Assembly (NCBI GenBank): GCA_030544685.1
Contig: CP086683.1
Coordinates: forward strand, 4,278,001-4,342,000
Reading direction: 5' to 3'
Length of the DNA stretch: 64,000 bases
DNA from: Pseudomonas sp. B21_DOA
Lineage (GTDB): Bacteria; Pseudomonadota; Gammaproteobacteria; Pseudomonadales; Pseudomonadaceae
The stretch's first letter is position 1. Each line of letters begins with the position of its first letter. The position numbers and the translations under genes are program-made. The notes beneath the pieces are model-generated. The model had not been told where the DNA came from. It worked only from the letters and a program-made list of their open reading frames with translations, and ran no database searches. Of this stretch, positions 10,501-21,412 are shown piece after piece.

Positions 10501-13500
10501 CTGAATATCCAGCGTGCCGTGCCCGTTGCCGGCGCCGTCCTTGACCACCGTACCCGGGGCCTGAGTCGCCCCGTTCCAGATCAGATTGCGGGTGCGGATG
10601 GTCGCGACATCGGTGGCAGCGCCCGAGCCGTAGATGGCCGGGCTACCCAACACCAGATTCTGCAAACGGCTCTGGCCGGTCTGCGGATCAATGGTGTCGA
10701 GGGTCACGCTGCCGAAAAAGTTGAACGCATCGCGGGCCACCAGACTCAGGGTTTCCAGGGCGGGGGCGCCAGATTGCGTGTCGCCCTGCAACAGGCGATC
10801 CAGCACGTTCTGGTTAAGCGTCAGGCCCGCGGGTGTGCGGCCGCTGGCTGCGGCCAGTGCTTGCGGACTGCCGGCATTGACCACACCGACCGAAAGCCCG
10901 AGTTGGCGAGTGCCAAAGCGCACGCTTTCGCCCAGTTCGAAGTCTTTGTCAGTGGCGGCGATGATGCTGCCGTTGGAGTACAGCAACGCCGCAGCGGTAC
11001 AATCGGCCGTCGGACAGTTGCCGATACGAATGCTCCCGCCCCCGCCATCGGTGGGCGCAAGCACCGGCGTCCAGCCGTTGGACACCACCAGCAGGCTGGA
11101 GCGCCCCGGTTCGTAGACGAAACCGGCTGCGGCATCATACGGAACGTTACCTCGCCCCAAGGTATTGACGCCCGCTCCCGCATCGATGGTGATGCCGCCA
11201 TTGGCGCTGTTACTGCTCAGCACAACCTCTGGCGCCGAGAGGATCGCGCCTTCGCGCAGACGAATCGCCGAGGTATTGCCGATCACCTTGATCGAGCCGC
11301 CCTCCGAACCGTAATACACGGTTGGGGTGCCACCGATGGTCAACCGTCCGGCATTCAAGCGGTTGAGGGTGTCGGCGTACAGCGATACACCGTCGAACCC
11401 TGGCGTTCGCGTATGCCCGGCGCCGAGAATTTCAAACTCTGCGCCGGTATAACCGCCCTGAACGACCGCCGTACCAATGACCCCGCCGCTGGCAGGTTTG
11501 AACAGCACCTGCCCGTTGAAATCCAGGGCTGAGTCGTGCTCGCCGCCACTGACCATGCGCAGGTGCAGCGTGTTGCCGTCCAGCGGTGTGCGGGCGCGCG
11601 GCAGACCGCGGCGGGCAGCATCGTTGAGCACAAATTGGCTGAACCCGGTTTCGTTGTACTGTGAATAGCGCCGCAGCACATCGGCAGACGTCACGATGAC
11701 CTGGCTGGGCAAACTGTCGCGAATACCGGTGTTGGCAATCGACAGCTGTCCGGCCGTGGTCCACGAGCCATTGCGCAACTTCAACGCACTCTCCATCGGC
11801 CCCGCAATCGCTTGACCATTGATTTCGACCCGGAAGGCGCCCGGTAACAAGGCAAAGGTCGATGGCAACAAGGTGTAGGTGCCGGGTGCCAGTCCGGCAA
11901 CGCCGGTCCCGAGGGTGATCTGCTGGCCGATACGCGGGTTGACCGCGCCGGCCTCGGCCAGCATCGGCGCATAGCGGCCCTGGTCACCGGCCACGATTGC
12001 ATACACGGGGTTATTGGCCAGCCCCGGCAAACTGAAGGTGCCATCGGTGGCATTGCGTACCAGCGGATTGAAACGCGCATCGGTGGAGCCACCTCGTCCG
12101 GAGACAAAACCGGCACCGCGCAAATCGCCGCCGCCCGAAAGGTCGATCACCGCCCCGGTCTGCACATTGGTGTATTGCGCATCAAGGATGACCCCGGAGG
12201 TCGCTCCGGCAATGCCATTCAACATCACCGACTTACCGTTGTACCGATAGTCGATACCGTCGGTGGTTCCTCCATAGGGCATGACCAGTCCGGCGGCGCT
12301 GACTGAAGTCACGCTGCCCGGCAGAAGATGAAGTTCACGGGTTTTGACAATGACGTCATCACCCAGGGATATCAGCCCCAAAGGCGCACGAATGACGCCG
12401 CCCTGCTCGATCTGTCCCGCACTGAGTGTCAGGCTGCCGAACACCGAGTAAGGCAAAGCGGTCGGCGCCGCCCCGTGATTGCCGATACGCAACGTATGCT
12501 TCGGCACCGATCCGGCCATACTTTGATAGCCCACTCGCACCTCAGCCGAGACGCCACTGGCCGGGTAGATCTGCGCAGCCCGCATGTGCATGTCACCCGC
12601 AGTCCACAGACGGCTGCGCTGCTGTTCATCGGTTGGCGCGAGGAAGCGCAGGTCGCCCTGGCTGTCGAGCGTGACCAGACCAAAGCCACGGCGGCTGACC
12701 GCCAGCGCCGGTGCGGCCGATTGCACGAGAGTCCCTTCGGTGCCGAATGAAAGCGAGTTGCCCACGTCCAGCAGGTCCGCGCTGGCGGTGAATTGCGCGC
12801 CGGACAACTGCGCTGTCGGATTGCTCATCACTCGCGGACGCACTTTGACTTCCGAGCTCAAATAGGTGCCCAGCCCTGACAGGCGCAGGTAAGGTGCGCT
12901 GAGGTTGACCCGGGCGCTGTCACTCGCCGACTCGGCCAATGAAAGAGAACCGGCGAACAGGCTCAGGCCCTGTCCCATGTGCAGGTCGACATCGCCGTCG
13001 AACGTCATCAGACCGTTGCTCAGCAGACTCACGCTGTCGAAGCCACCGCTCATCAGCTGATCAGCACTCAAGCGTGTACGCCCGTAGCGTAAAAGTGGCG
13101 AAGCCTCACCCGCTCGCAGCGGCTGCGGCAGTGCCGGCGCGGGCCCTTGGGCAATGATCATTTCACGCGGCACGCGCACCGCATTGCTCAAGTTCGCGGG
13201 ACCGTACGCTGGTGTATCCAGAGCGATCTCCAGACGCCCGCCCGCCGCACCTGCACCGCCAGCATTGGCCTGCAGATTGCCCTCGATGAACAGACCATTG
13301 TAGGAACTCAGGGTGATCCGTCCGCCATCGGTGGCCACACGAGCGGGGCCTTGCCCACCGCTATCGAGCACGGCTTGCGCACCAGACGCTTCCAGTCGCG
13401 CACCTTGGCGGACGATGACGTAAGCATCGGCAGCGGTCGCCGTGATTTTCTTCACATCGATCTCGCCACCGACAATGATCGAGCCACCCTTGCCGACCTG

Positions 13501-16500
13501 GCCGTAGACGCGGCCCAGCGCATCGACAGCGGTCGCTGCCCGACCGGCGACATCGATCAAGGCATGTTCACCGATCCAGATCGAACGGTTGTGCGGGGTC
13601 GGATCGGCCTCTTGCAAGGACGTCGCCACATCAATCGCGCCGAACTGCTGTTGACGGATATCGACAATACCGCCCCAGGCGTTGAGTTCACCATCAAGCG
13701 TGATCTGGCCTGCCCCGCGCAAACCGATGCGCTGGCCGGGATCGACACTGATCCGTGAGCCTTCGCCAATCGACAACGGACTGCTGGCGGGATCAATCAA
13801 GCCAGCAAGCGTTGCGCCGGCCTGCAATGCGACAGAAGCGCCGGCCCTTTGCGTCAAGACGCCCTTGAGCGGGTCTTCCTGGAATAACGCGGGCGTCCAT
13901 AGCTCCAGCGCAGCGCGCGGCGACATACCGGACACAATGGTCGAGGCGGATTCGCCAAATCGATAGACCGGCATCTGCACATCGATCGCACTTTGCGCGG
14001 CGACCTCCAGCCCCTTCAGACCGATGATGTTGTAGGCGCTGAACCCCGTGCGGAACAGCTCCGGCGTCAGGCGCAAGGTCTGTTCTTCGGCCACTTCGCC
14101 GGAAGCGCCGATCCGCACCTTGCTGGCCTGCACGGTCAAGGTGCCGCCGCCGTTCACGCCATAGCCCTGCACCTCGCCATCGAGCACCATGCGCGACAGG
14201 CCTGGCGTACTGTTGGCGCTGGATTCAAGCGTCACGTCGCCACCCTTGCCGCCACGCGTCTTGCCGTTGGCCAATACCGCGCCGCCCGACGAAACATCGA
14301 CCAGACTGCCACTGGCCAGCAGAATGTCGCCGGTACTGCGGATCGACACCGTCCCGCCATTGAGGTACGCAAGGCCGCCCGCGTCGTCCGGGTTACTCGA
14401 CAGGTTGCGCCACAGACCGCGTGTCTGCAGCTGCACACCCTGCGCAACCGTCACTCGCGCTTGCTTGCCTGCTGAAACCTGGAGACTGGTGTCATCACGC
14501 CGATCGGTGGCGAGCTGGTTCAAAACGTTGCCCAATTGCAGGCTGCCGCCTTGCGCAATCAGATCGGCATTGACCTGCACGTCAGGGCTGAACAGGGTGA
14601 TGTTGCCACCGTGATCCACGGTCACGCCTTCATTGACTTCAATCGTGTTTTTCGCCGAGATCTTCAGCGCGCCCAGCGCGAAACCATTGAGCAGCCCGGC
14701 ATCGAGGAACAGTTTGCCTGCGCGTTCTGCCGCGACCGCGTCGGTCAGCCCTGCGTTCGCTACGCTGGCATGCGCGGCCCCCACTTGCACCTGATCGAGC
14801 AACGGGTCGAGTTGATAGAGCAGGCCGGCACTGGCAGCGACATAAGCAGCATCGTAACTGCCAACCACCAACTGCCCTCGCCGCGCCCGGGCGGTCTGGG
14901 TCTGGGCGTAGCCGTCCAGACCTGCCCGCGGTGCCTGGATTTGCCGTTCGCCCTGAAACACCTCACCCAACAGCTGGCCATCCAGCACGGCGTTGCCCGT
15001 GGCGATCACCAACTGGCCGGCATCCCGGCCAACGGTGTAACCAGCTTCCTGACGACGCGTCGGCGCGATCAGCGGGCTATAGAAATAATCCGTCTGGCCC
15101 CAGCGCTCGCTGTGACTTTCGTAACCTTTATAAAGACCGTTGTAGAGAATATCGCCCGGCGCACGCGACACTTCGTATAACCGCCCGTCCGCACCGCGCA
15201 GCCAGCTCTGGCGAATCTCGCCGCCCTGCACATCAAGCGTGCCGCCGGACACATTGATCAGCGAACCTTTTTCGCTGATCACGTCCTTTCCGGAAAACCG
15301 CACCTCACCGCCCTGCGCCATCCATTCACCAACGCCATGGCCCTGAGTGCCGAGGTATCCGCCGACCTCCAACAACCCACCGGCGGTGTACCAGCGGTCG
15401 GTGGCGTAACCGTTGGTGCCCGCCGGCACGAATACCAGCTCACGGACATCGACCCAGATGTCGTTACTGTTGAGCGCGCCGCTCTCGCGATTGACCGGCG
15501 CATCACGCTGCTCGTTGCCCTGGACGTTGATCTTGATGTTGTTGTTTGCCATCGCCACTTTGACGCCGAGGGCGCCGGACACGTCGATCACCGCACCCTC
15601 GCGCAATAGACTGCGCCGTCCCGCGGCAACTGCCACCTGCCCACCGGTGGCAAGGGTGATCGAACCGCTTTTGAATTCGACGGTGCCGCCGCTGCCGATG
15701 TCGATGCGTGACTGATCGCTGCGGATCCGGTTGTTGGCATTGACGCCGGTCAGCGCCGCCTCGCGCTGGCTGTCCAGGGCGGTGAGATCACTGCTGTCGA
15801 GCAGAATCGCACTGACGCCATTTTCGCCCAGGGTCACACGGCCTTGGGCATCGCTGGCCGGATTGAGCAGATGCACGGTGCCGCGCGTCGCCACCGAAGT
15901 GCTCGCCAGCAGCACACCGTTTTGCACAACGTCGCGGCCGGTCAGGGTGATGTCGCCGGTGGATGCCTGGATCAGGCCGGTGTTGCTGACTTTGCCCGAG
16001 CTGTCAGCCTTGAAACCGGGAATGACCTCACTGCCGAAGGTGGTTGAATAACCATTGCCGTCGGTGCCCGAGCCCTTGCGGATATAGAAACGGTCCCCGC
16101 ACCCAGCACCGTCTGACCTTTGGCCGTGCTGATCGAGCCGTCGTTCTGCACGTCCTGGCCAAGCAGCAAGGTATAGCCGCCGGCGTCGGTGGAGAGCGCA
16201 GGTTGATGCGTTTGTATGGCTGCGCCACGCTCCACCAGGACTTTGCCAGCAGCGTCGGTGAAGGTTGGCTGACTGCCGGTGCTGTCGAAATACAGACCCC
16301 GATCGCGAAATTGTGCATCGGTCATGTTCGCGGCTGCCGCTACCAGATTTCGCACATTGACCTGGCTGCCACCGCTGAAGACGATGCCGTTGCGGTTGAT
16401 CAGCATCACCGTGCCGTCCGCTTTGATCTGCCCCTGAATCTGGCTGGCCCGTGCGCTCGGATCGTTGACGCGATTGAGCACCGCCCAGTTGGCCTGCTGG

Positions 16501-17063
16501 GCAAATTCCACTGTGGTATTGCGGCCGACGTTGAACGTTTCCCAATTGAGAATCGCCTTGTCGGCGGTCTGCTCGATCTTCACCGTGGTCTTGCCGTCGG
16601 CCTGGGTCTGTTGCGGGCCTTTGGCGTTCATCCAGCCCTGGCTCAGGCTGTTATCGATCTTCAGGCCGCCCTCGCCCAATCCGTCCGGAACCACTTGCAC
16701 ACTGCCCAATGCGGCGGCACGTCCAGCGGCTTGTGCGGCCTGCTGAGCGGCAATCGCTGCAACGGTGTTATTGAGTGTCTGCAAAGAGCGCTGCAACTGC
16801 TGGCTGGCCCGTTGCTGCTGTGCCAGCGGCGGGGTCATCCCCGGCAGACCGCTCCCACCCGGACGCGACGCCGTAGCCTGCTGCGCCGCGCCCTTCGCGG
16901 CAAACCAGGTGGAACTGAACGCTGTCGCCGCCTCGGCACTGCCCGCCACCAGACACAAGGCGACGGCTTGCGCCAATGGCTTGAGCAGCCACTGTGCGGG
17001 ATCGCCCGCGCCACGTTTGATCGGCCGGATACGGTTACTGTGACGGGAGGTGCGAGCAAGCAT
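4581..17063 (-). CDS. pdtA: Giant two-partner-secretion exoprotein, filamentous haemagglutinin family (PdtA-like); three frameshifts
   Basis: About 4160 residues after adding one base at each of GGG 6415-6417, CCCC 9016-9019 and AAA 16088-16090; each repair rejoins obvious homologous sequence. ATG 17063 has an AAGGAC ribosome site 8-13 bases upstream. Residues 1-46 form a long basic signal peptide (MLARTSRHSNRIRPIKRG … VAGSAEA|A). The TPS secretion domain follows at about 115-330 (NWETFNVGRNTTVEF, VMLINRNGIVFSG, NVRNLVAAA). The rest is a beta-helical run of repeats (GDITLTGRDVVQNG, GGDVSLQSNN). The C-terminal third matches the DUF3739-type region of pseudomonad haemagglutinins. In P. aeruginosa PdtA (about 4180 aa) is phosphate-depletion regulated through VreI and exported by PdtB. 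No TpsB transporter gene lies in this window. Gene order next to a DING gene and hxc supports the name. Confidence 0.85.
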
Positions 17064-17182
17064 CACTACAGGTCCTTTTGGATGGCAGGTCGGATCAGCC
17101 CTGCTGTTACGACATAGGCAGTTGGCGAGCCTCACGACCGAACGGATGTCACACAAACTTCATGATCAAGGAGTAAATCGGC

Positions 17183-17209
17183 AAAAAAACAGCAGCCCGA
17201 AGGCTGCTG
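17183..17209 (-). terminator. Intrinsic terminator of the DING/LapA-like gene
   Basis: Minus-strand hairpin CAGCAGCC-TTCG-GGCTGCTG followed by seven T (A-run 17183-17189). It starts 27 bases after the DING gene stop codon and has a stable UUCG tetraloop. It separates that gene from pdtA, which therefore needs its own promoter within 17064-17182. Confidence 0.92.
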
Positions 17210-17235
17210 CCGTTTCATTGCAGTTGAGACAAGGC

Positions 17236-18338
17236 TTACAAAGGACGACCAATGCCGTTGCAGGCGTTGGCGTTGTTGATGTCCAGGTTATTGCCCGAGG
17301 TGTTGGTGATGAAGTTGGCGGTCACAGCGGTTTTCCAGTTGTTGGGAACCGGCGTGAAGCTGTGGGCGACGGTGGCGACGTTGTTGCCCGGATTGCTGTA
17401 GTGGGTGGTCAGGAAGTTGCGCACGGCGGTGGCCACGGCTGCATCTTTGTAGCACTGGCCGAAGATGAAGTTGGTGTAAGCCACAATCGGGTAACCGCTT
17501 GCCGGGTTAGGCACGACCGGGGCCCAGCCAGCCGGGTTGGCAGGTGCGCTTGGCACCGGTGCAGTGCTCAGCGCCAGCGTCACGTTAGCGTTGGTTGGCT
17601 GGACGCCATTGACGCGGGCAACCACAGCGTTGCTGGTGGCGTTCACGCCGTCCGGCCCCACATAGCCGATCGAACCGTCCACGGCGTTCACCGCAGTGGC
17701 CACATCAGCGGTGTTGGCTACGCCGACCCAAGTCGATGGCAGCGCGGAACCGGCCGGCAGACGAGCGTTGGTGAAGGTGGAGTTGACGGCGAATTTGCCT
17801 GGGCAAACGGCGTTCAGGTGGCGACTGAGGATTTCAGTGGTGCCACTGGACACGCTGCGGTAAACCACACGGATCGGCGTGCTGTCGGCGTTACCCAGCA
17901 GAGCGCCCCAAGTGGTGGCGGTGCCCGACAGCGCATCGCACAGTTGAGCGCTGGTCAGGTTAAGCGCGGTCTGACCGGATTTTTGTACGGAATGGCAACC
18001 GAAGTGGCCACCGATGGCAGCTGGATCAACGGGCCGTACGAAGCACCGAAGTTGCTGGTGTAGGTGCTGAGTTCCGAAGCGCTGAGGATCGAGTCGCTAG
18101 CGGCGAAGTGCACGGTGCCGGTGGTGCTGAACTGGGCAGCGTTGTTGGTCAGGAAAGCGCTTTTGCCGACGCCGCTACCGGTCACGGCGTAGCTGAAGTT
18201 GGCGGGCAGGATGCTGTTGGCAGAACCTTTGTACAGCGCGGCAGGCAGCGAGGCGCCACCACCGGTTACGGCCATGGCCTGGGCGGAAGCCAGAGCGGCG
18301 ACGGTCAGTGAGGCGGCGATCAGAGTGCGCTTGAACAT
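17236..18338 (-). CDS. PstS/DING-family phosphate-binding protein or alkaline phosphatase (LapA-like), one frameshift
   Basis: About 367 residues after adding one base to the T-run 17980-17984 (…IPYKKSGQTALNL…). ATG 18338 follows an AGGAG site. The signal peptide is MFKRTLIAASLTVAALASAQA|MA. Mature sequence AVTGGGASLPAALYKG resembles the N-terminus of DING proteins, although the literal D-I-N-G is absent. Phosphate-ligand type motifs seen: TGSGVGKSAF, then SVSSGTTEILSRHL. DING proteins are periplasmic or secreted; in P. aeruginosa the homologues encoded between hxc and pdtA (LapA, LapB) are low-molecular-weight alkaline phosphatases exported by Hxc. Position here, between hxcS and pdtA, argues that this is the Hxc substrate. 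Whether it is an enzyme or only binds phosphate cannot be read from sequence. Confidence 0.82.
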
Positions 18339-18775
18339 GAAGAATCTCCTTTTCAACTTGGTTGGGAACACAGGTTTCGGAAGGCTTGCATGACACCGGG
18401 AGGGTCCACCGCAGTGGAGCCGCAGGGAGAAATTCGCAGCTTCCGGTGACAGATAAAGGAAAAAACCTCGGGAGCTGCGGGGGGATTTTTGTGGGGAATT
18501 CTCGGGTGTTTGCGGTGGGTTGCGGCGCGTCTGGATCGCGGGTTTGGCTGAATCGGGCTGGAGCCGTTGGTAGGTGGTTGCAGATGACAGAATGGAGAAC
18601 CCGAGGATGGCGGGATCGGGACTCGGGTGAGGGTCAGGCCGGTGCAAAATATTTGAGTTTTGTGTTGTCGGGACTGGCGCTTTCGCGAGCACGCTCGCTC
18701 CCACGGTTGAAATGCGTTCCCCTGTGGGAGCGAGCCTGCTCGCGAAGAGGCCGGCCCGGCCAACATCAAATTTGG
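18339..18775. repeat. Intergenic region with a REP pair
   Basis: This 437-base gap between the DING gene and hxcS holds an inverted pair of REP elements: gcgctttcgcgagcacgctc (from 18677) and gtgggagcgagcctgctcgc (from 18724). The remainder (18339-18660) is the DING gene's leader and promoter region; I looked for a Pho box there and found only single TGTCA half-sites, no convincing direct repeat. Confidence 0.7.
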
Positions 18776-19983
18776 CTACTGCACCAACTGGTTGATCTCA
18801 ATAATCGGCAACAACACCGCCATCACAATCACCAGCACCACCCCGCCCATCACCACAATCATTAGCGGCTCAAGCAGCGCGGTCATGCCCATCGCGCGTC
18901 GTTCAATGTCCCGGGAAAGCGTCTGTGCCGCGCGCTCGAGCATCGGCGGCAGTGAGCCGGTTTTCTCGCCGCTGGCGATCAGGTGAATCAGCACCGGCGG
19001 GAACACATTCTCCACGCGCAGCGCGGCGGCGAGGTTGACGCCTTCGCGCACCTTTGCCGTGGCCTCGCTGACGCTCAGGCTCAAGCGGTCGTTGGACAAC
19101 GTCTGCCGCGCTGCTTCCAGTGCACGCAATAACGGCACGCCGGCACCGCCGAGAATTGCCAGCGTGGAGGCGAAGCGCGCGGTGTTCAGGCCGAGAATGA
19201 AACGCCCGAACAGCGGCAATTTCAGCACCCGGTGATGCCAGCTCAACCGCGCCGCCGGATTGCGCAAATAAAGACGCCAGCTCCAGAACGCCCCGGCCAT
19301 CAGCGCCGCACACAACCAGCCCCACGCGCGAATGAAATCACTGGCGGTGAGCATCGCCAGCGTCAACCCCGGCAAATCCTGCCGCGCTTGAGAGAACGCG
19401 CTGACCACCTGCGGCACCACATAGCTGAGCAGGAAAATCACAATGCCGATCGACACCAGCCCGACCACGCCCGGATAGATGAACGCGGTGAGAATCTTGC
19501 CGCGCAGGTTATTGCGTTCCTCGATGTAATCGGCTAGCCGTTCCATCACCTGCGCCAGATCGCCGGACTCTTCGCCAGCGGCAATCAACGCGCGGTAAAT
19601 CTCGGGAAAGTCCCGTGGCCGCGACGCCAGCGATTCCGCCAGACGCATGCCGCTGCGCACATCGGCGCGCACGGCGCTGAGGGTCTGGGCGATGTGCTTT
19701 TCTCGGCCTGCTCGACTGTGGCGCTCAGTGCGGCTTCCAATGGCAGACTGGCACCGAGCAGGCTCGCCAGTTGCCGCGTGGCCCAGGCGAGGTCGTTGTC
19801 GGAGAGTCTGGCGCTGAACAAACCGCCGCCGTGTCGGGCGACGTTGCTTTCCTCGTGCACCGACAGCGCTGTCAGGCCACGTCCGCGCAAGGCACTGAAC
19901 GCTGCGCTCTGGCTGTCGGCCTCAAGGTGCCCGAACTCGATTTTCCCGGTGGCATCCGCCGCTTCAAAGCGATAGCGATTCAT
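18776..19983 (-). CDS. hxcS: Type II secretion inner-membrane platform protein HxcS (GspF), one frameshift
   Basis: About 403 residues after adding one base to TTTT 19698-19701, joining …ATVEQAEKK to HIAQTLSAVRADVRSG. Start ATG 19983 overlaps the hxcR stop. GspF forms the cytoplasmic-membrane platform that contacts the GspE ATPase. Two T2SSF domains are visible: residues about 65-190 (LAWATRQLASLLGASLPLEAAL … YRALIAAGEESGDL) and about 265-390 (FASTLAILGGAGVPLLRALEAA … LIASGEKTGSLPPML). There are three hydrophobic segments, including VGLVSIGIVIFLLSYVVP and MIVVMGGVVLVIVMAVLLP. It is the last gene of the hxc minus-strand operon; the stop at 18776 precedes a REP pair. Confidence 0.9.
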
Positions 19984-21389
19984 CAGGCGTCCCGTGTCAC
20001 ACGAAGGATTTCTTCCGGCGCGGTGGCACCGCTGCGAATCCAGCGCTCACCGTCCTCACGCAGGCTGAACATCCCCGCTTTCGACGCCGCCGCGCGCAGG
20101 GCCTGCTCCCCTGCCCCTTGGTGAATCAGTGTGCGGATGTTGTCGTCGATGCAGAACAATTCGTGGATGCCGGTGCGGCCGCTGTAACCGGTGTGATTGC
20201 ACGCCACGCAACCGACCGGACGCCAGGTGCCGGGCGTGGCCGGGTCTTCCTGTTTGCATTGGTTGCACAGGCGTCGCACCAGACGTTGCGCGAGGACGCC
20301 GAGCATGGATGACGCGAGCAAGAACGGTTCAACGCCCATATCGATCAGGCGATTGACCGCCGACACTGCGTCGTTGGTGTGCAGCGTCGCCAGCACCAGA
20401 TGCCCGGTGAGCGAGGCCTGCACGGCGATTTGCGCAGTCTCGAGATCGCGGATCTCGCCGATCATGATGATGTCCGGGTCCTGGCGCAGAATCGCCCGCA
20501 GCGCCAACGCAAAGGTCATGTCGATCTTGGCGTTGACCTGAATCTGGCTGATCCCCGGCAGGTCGTACTCAACCGGATCTTCCACGGTGAGGATGTTGCT
20601 GGTGCTCGCATCCAGCCGCGCCAGCGCCGCGTAGAGGCTGGTGGTTTTGCCGCTGCCGGTAGGCCCGGTGACCAGAACGATGCCGTGGGGCTGGCGGATC
20701 AGGTGGTCGAGCTTTGCCAATACCTGCGCATCCATGCCGAGGGTTTCCAGATGCAAGCGCCCGGCCTGTTTGTCGAGCAGGCGCATCACCACCCGTTCGC
20801 CGTGGCCGGTAGGCACCGTCGACACACGAATATCGATCGGCCGCCCCGCTACGCGCAAGGCGATACGACCATCCTGGGGCAGGCGTTTTTCGGCGATGTC
20901 GAGCTGGGCCATGATCTTGATCCGCGACACCAGCGCACCGTGCAACGCCTTGCGCGGCGATACCACATCGCGCAGGGTGCCGTCGACGCGGTAGCGCACC
21001 ACCGAATGGGTTTCGAACGGTTCGATATGAATGTCGCTGGCCTCATCGCGCGCGGCCTGGGTGAGCAAAGCGTTGATCATGCGAATCACCGGCGCGCCGT
21101 CCTGGGTGTCGAGCAGGTCGGTGATTTCCGGCATGTCCTGCATCAGCCGATCGAGATCGACCTCGTTCTCAGCGGCGCCAACCACCGCTGCCGCACTGCC
21201 GGTGTCGGCGTAAGCGCTGGCGAGCAAACCGTCGAGCTCGTCATCACGCACCCGCTCCACCTGTGTTGCACCGAACTGCCGACGAACCTCGCTGATCGAC
21301 CAGCCAGGCGTTGACGGGCACACCGTCAACACGCCATCGCGCAAAAGAATGCGCTGCGCCTTGGCCCAGGCATACGGCAATGCACTCAT
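19983..21389 (-). CDS. hxcR: Type II secretion ATPase HxcR (GspE)
   Basis: 468 residues and intact. It is the cytoplasmic ATPase that powers pseudopilus assembly. Walker A GPTGSGKT at 242-249, Asp box LTVEDPVEY near 267-275, Walker B DIIMIGEIRD at 306-315, His box GHLVLATLHTND at 329-340, and a CxxC pair (CNQC near 372, CVAC near 390) of the GspE zinc motif. The N-terminal domain is shorter than in XcpR. ATG 21389 has a GGAGGG ribosome site. A 1.75 kb repeat array lies directly upstream, between it and hxcQ, so it may depend on a promoter inside the array or on read-through. Confidence 0.95.
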   Translation of the reverse strand: MSALPYAWAKAQRILLRDGVLTVCPSTPGWSISEVRRQFGATQVERVRDDELDGLLASAYADTGSAAAVVGAAENEVDLDRLMQDMPEITDLLDTQDGAPVIRMINALLTQAARDEASDIHIEPFETHSVVRYRVDGTLRDVVSPRKALHGALVSRIKIMAQLDIAEKRLPQDGRIALRVAGRPIDIRVSTVPTGHGERVVMRLLDKQAGRLHLETLGMDAQVLAKLDHLIRQPHGIVLVTGPTGSGKTTSLYAALARLDASTSNILTVEDPVEYDLPGISQIQVNAKIDMTFALALRAILRQDPDIIMIGEIRDLETAQIAVQASLTGHLVLATLHTNDAVSAVNRLIDMGVEPFLLASSMLGVLAQRLVRRLCNQCKQEDPATPGTWRPVGCVACNHTGYSGRTGIHELFCIDDNIRTLIHQGAGEQALRAAASKAGMFSLREDGERWIRSGATAPEEILRVTRDA

Positions 21390-21412
21390 CGCTTACCCTC
21401 CCCACAATTCGC

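Noticed and set aside
8875..16545. Very long open frames on the opposite strand inside pdtA (for example 9511-11532)
   Set aside because: They are shadow frames in GC-rich DNA. The minus strand encodes clear filamentous-haemagglutinin repeats throughout, and the plus-strand translations show no domain or ribosome site.
4581..17063. Treating pdtA, hxcS, hxcY, gdhB, mocR, batB and batD as pseudogenes
   Set aside because: Each break is a lone one-base loss, nearly always in a homopolymer, in otherwise well-conserved sequence, and all have the same sign. A sequence-error explanation covers all of them.
18339..18660. Pho box before the DING/LapA-like gene
   Set aside because: Several TGTCA half-sites are present but none has a second repeat 11 bases away; not good enough to call.
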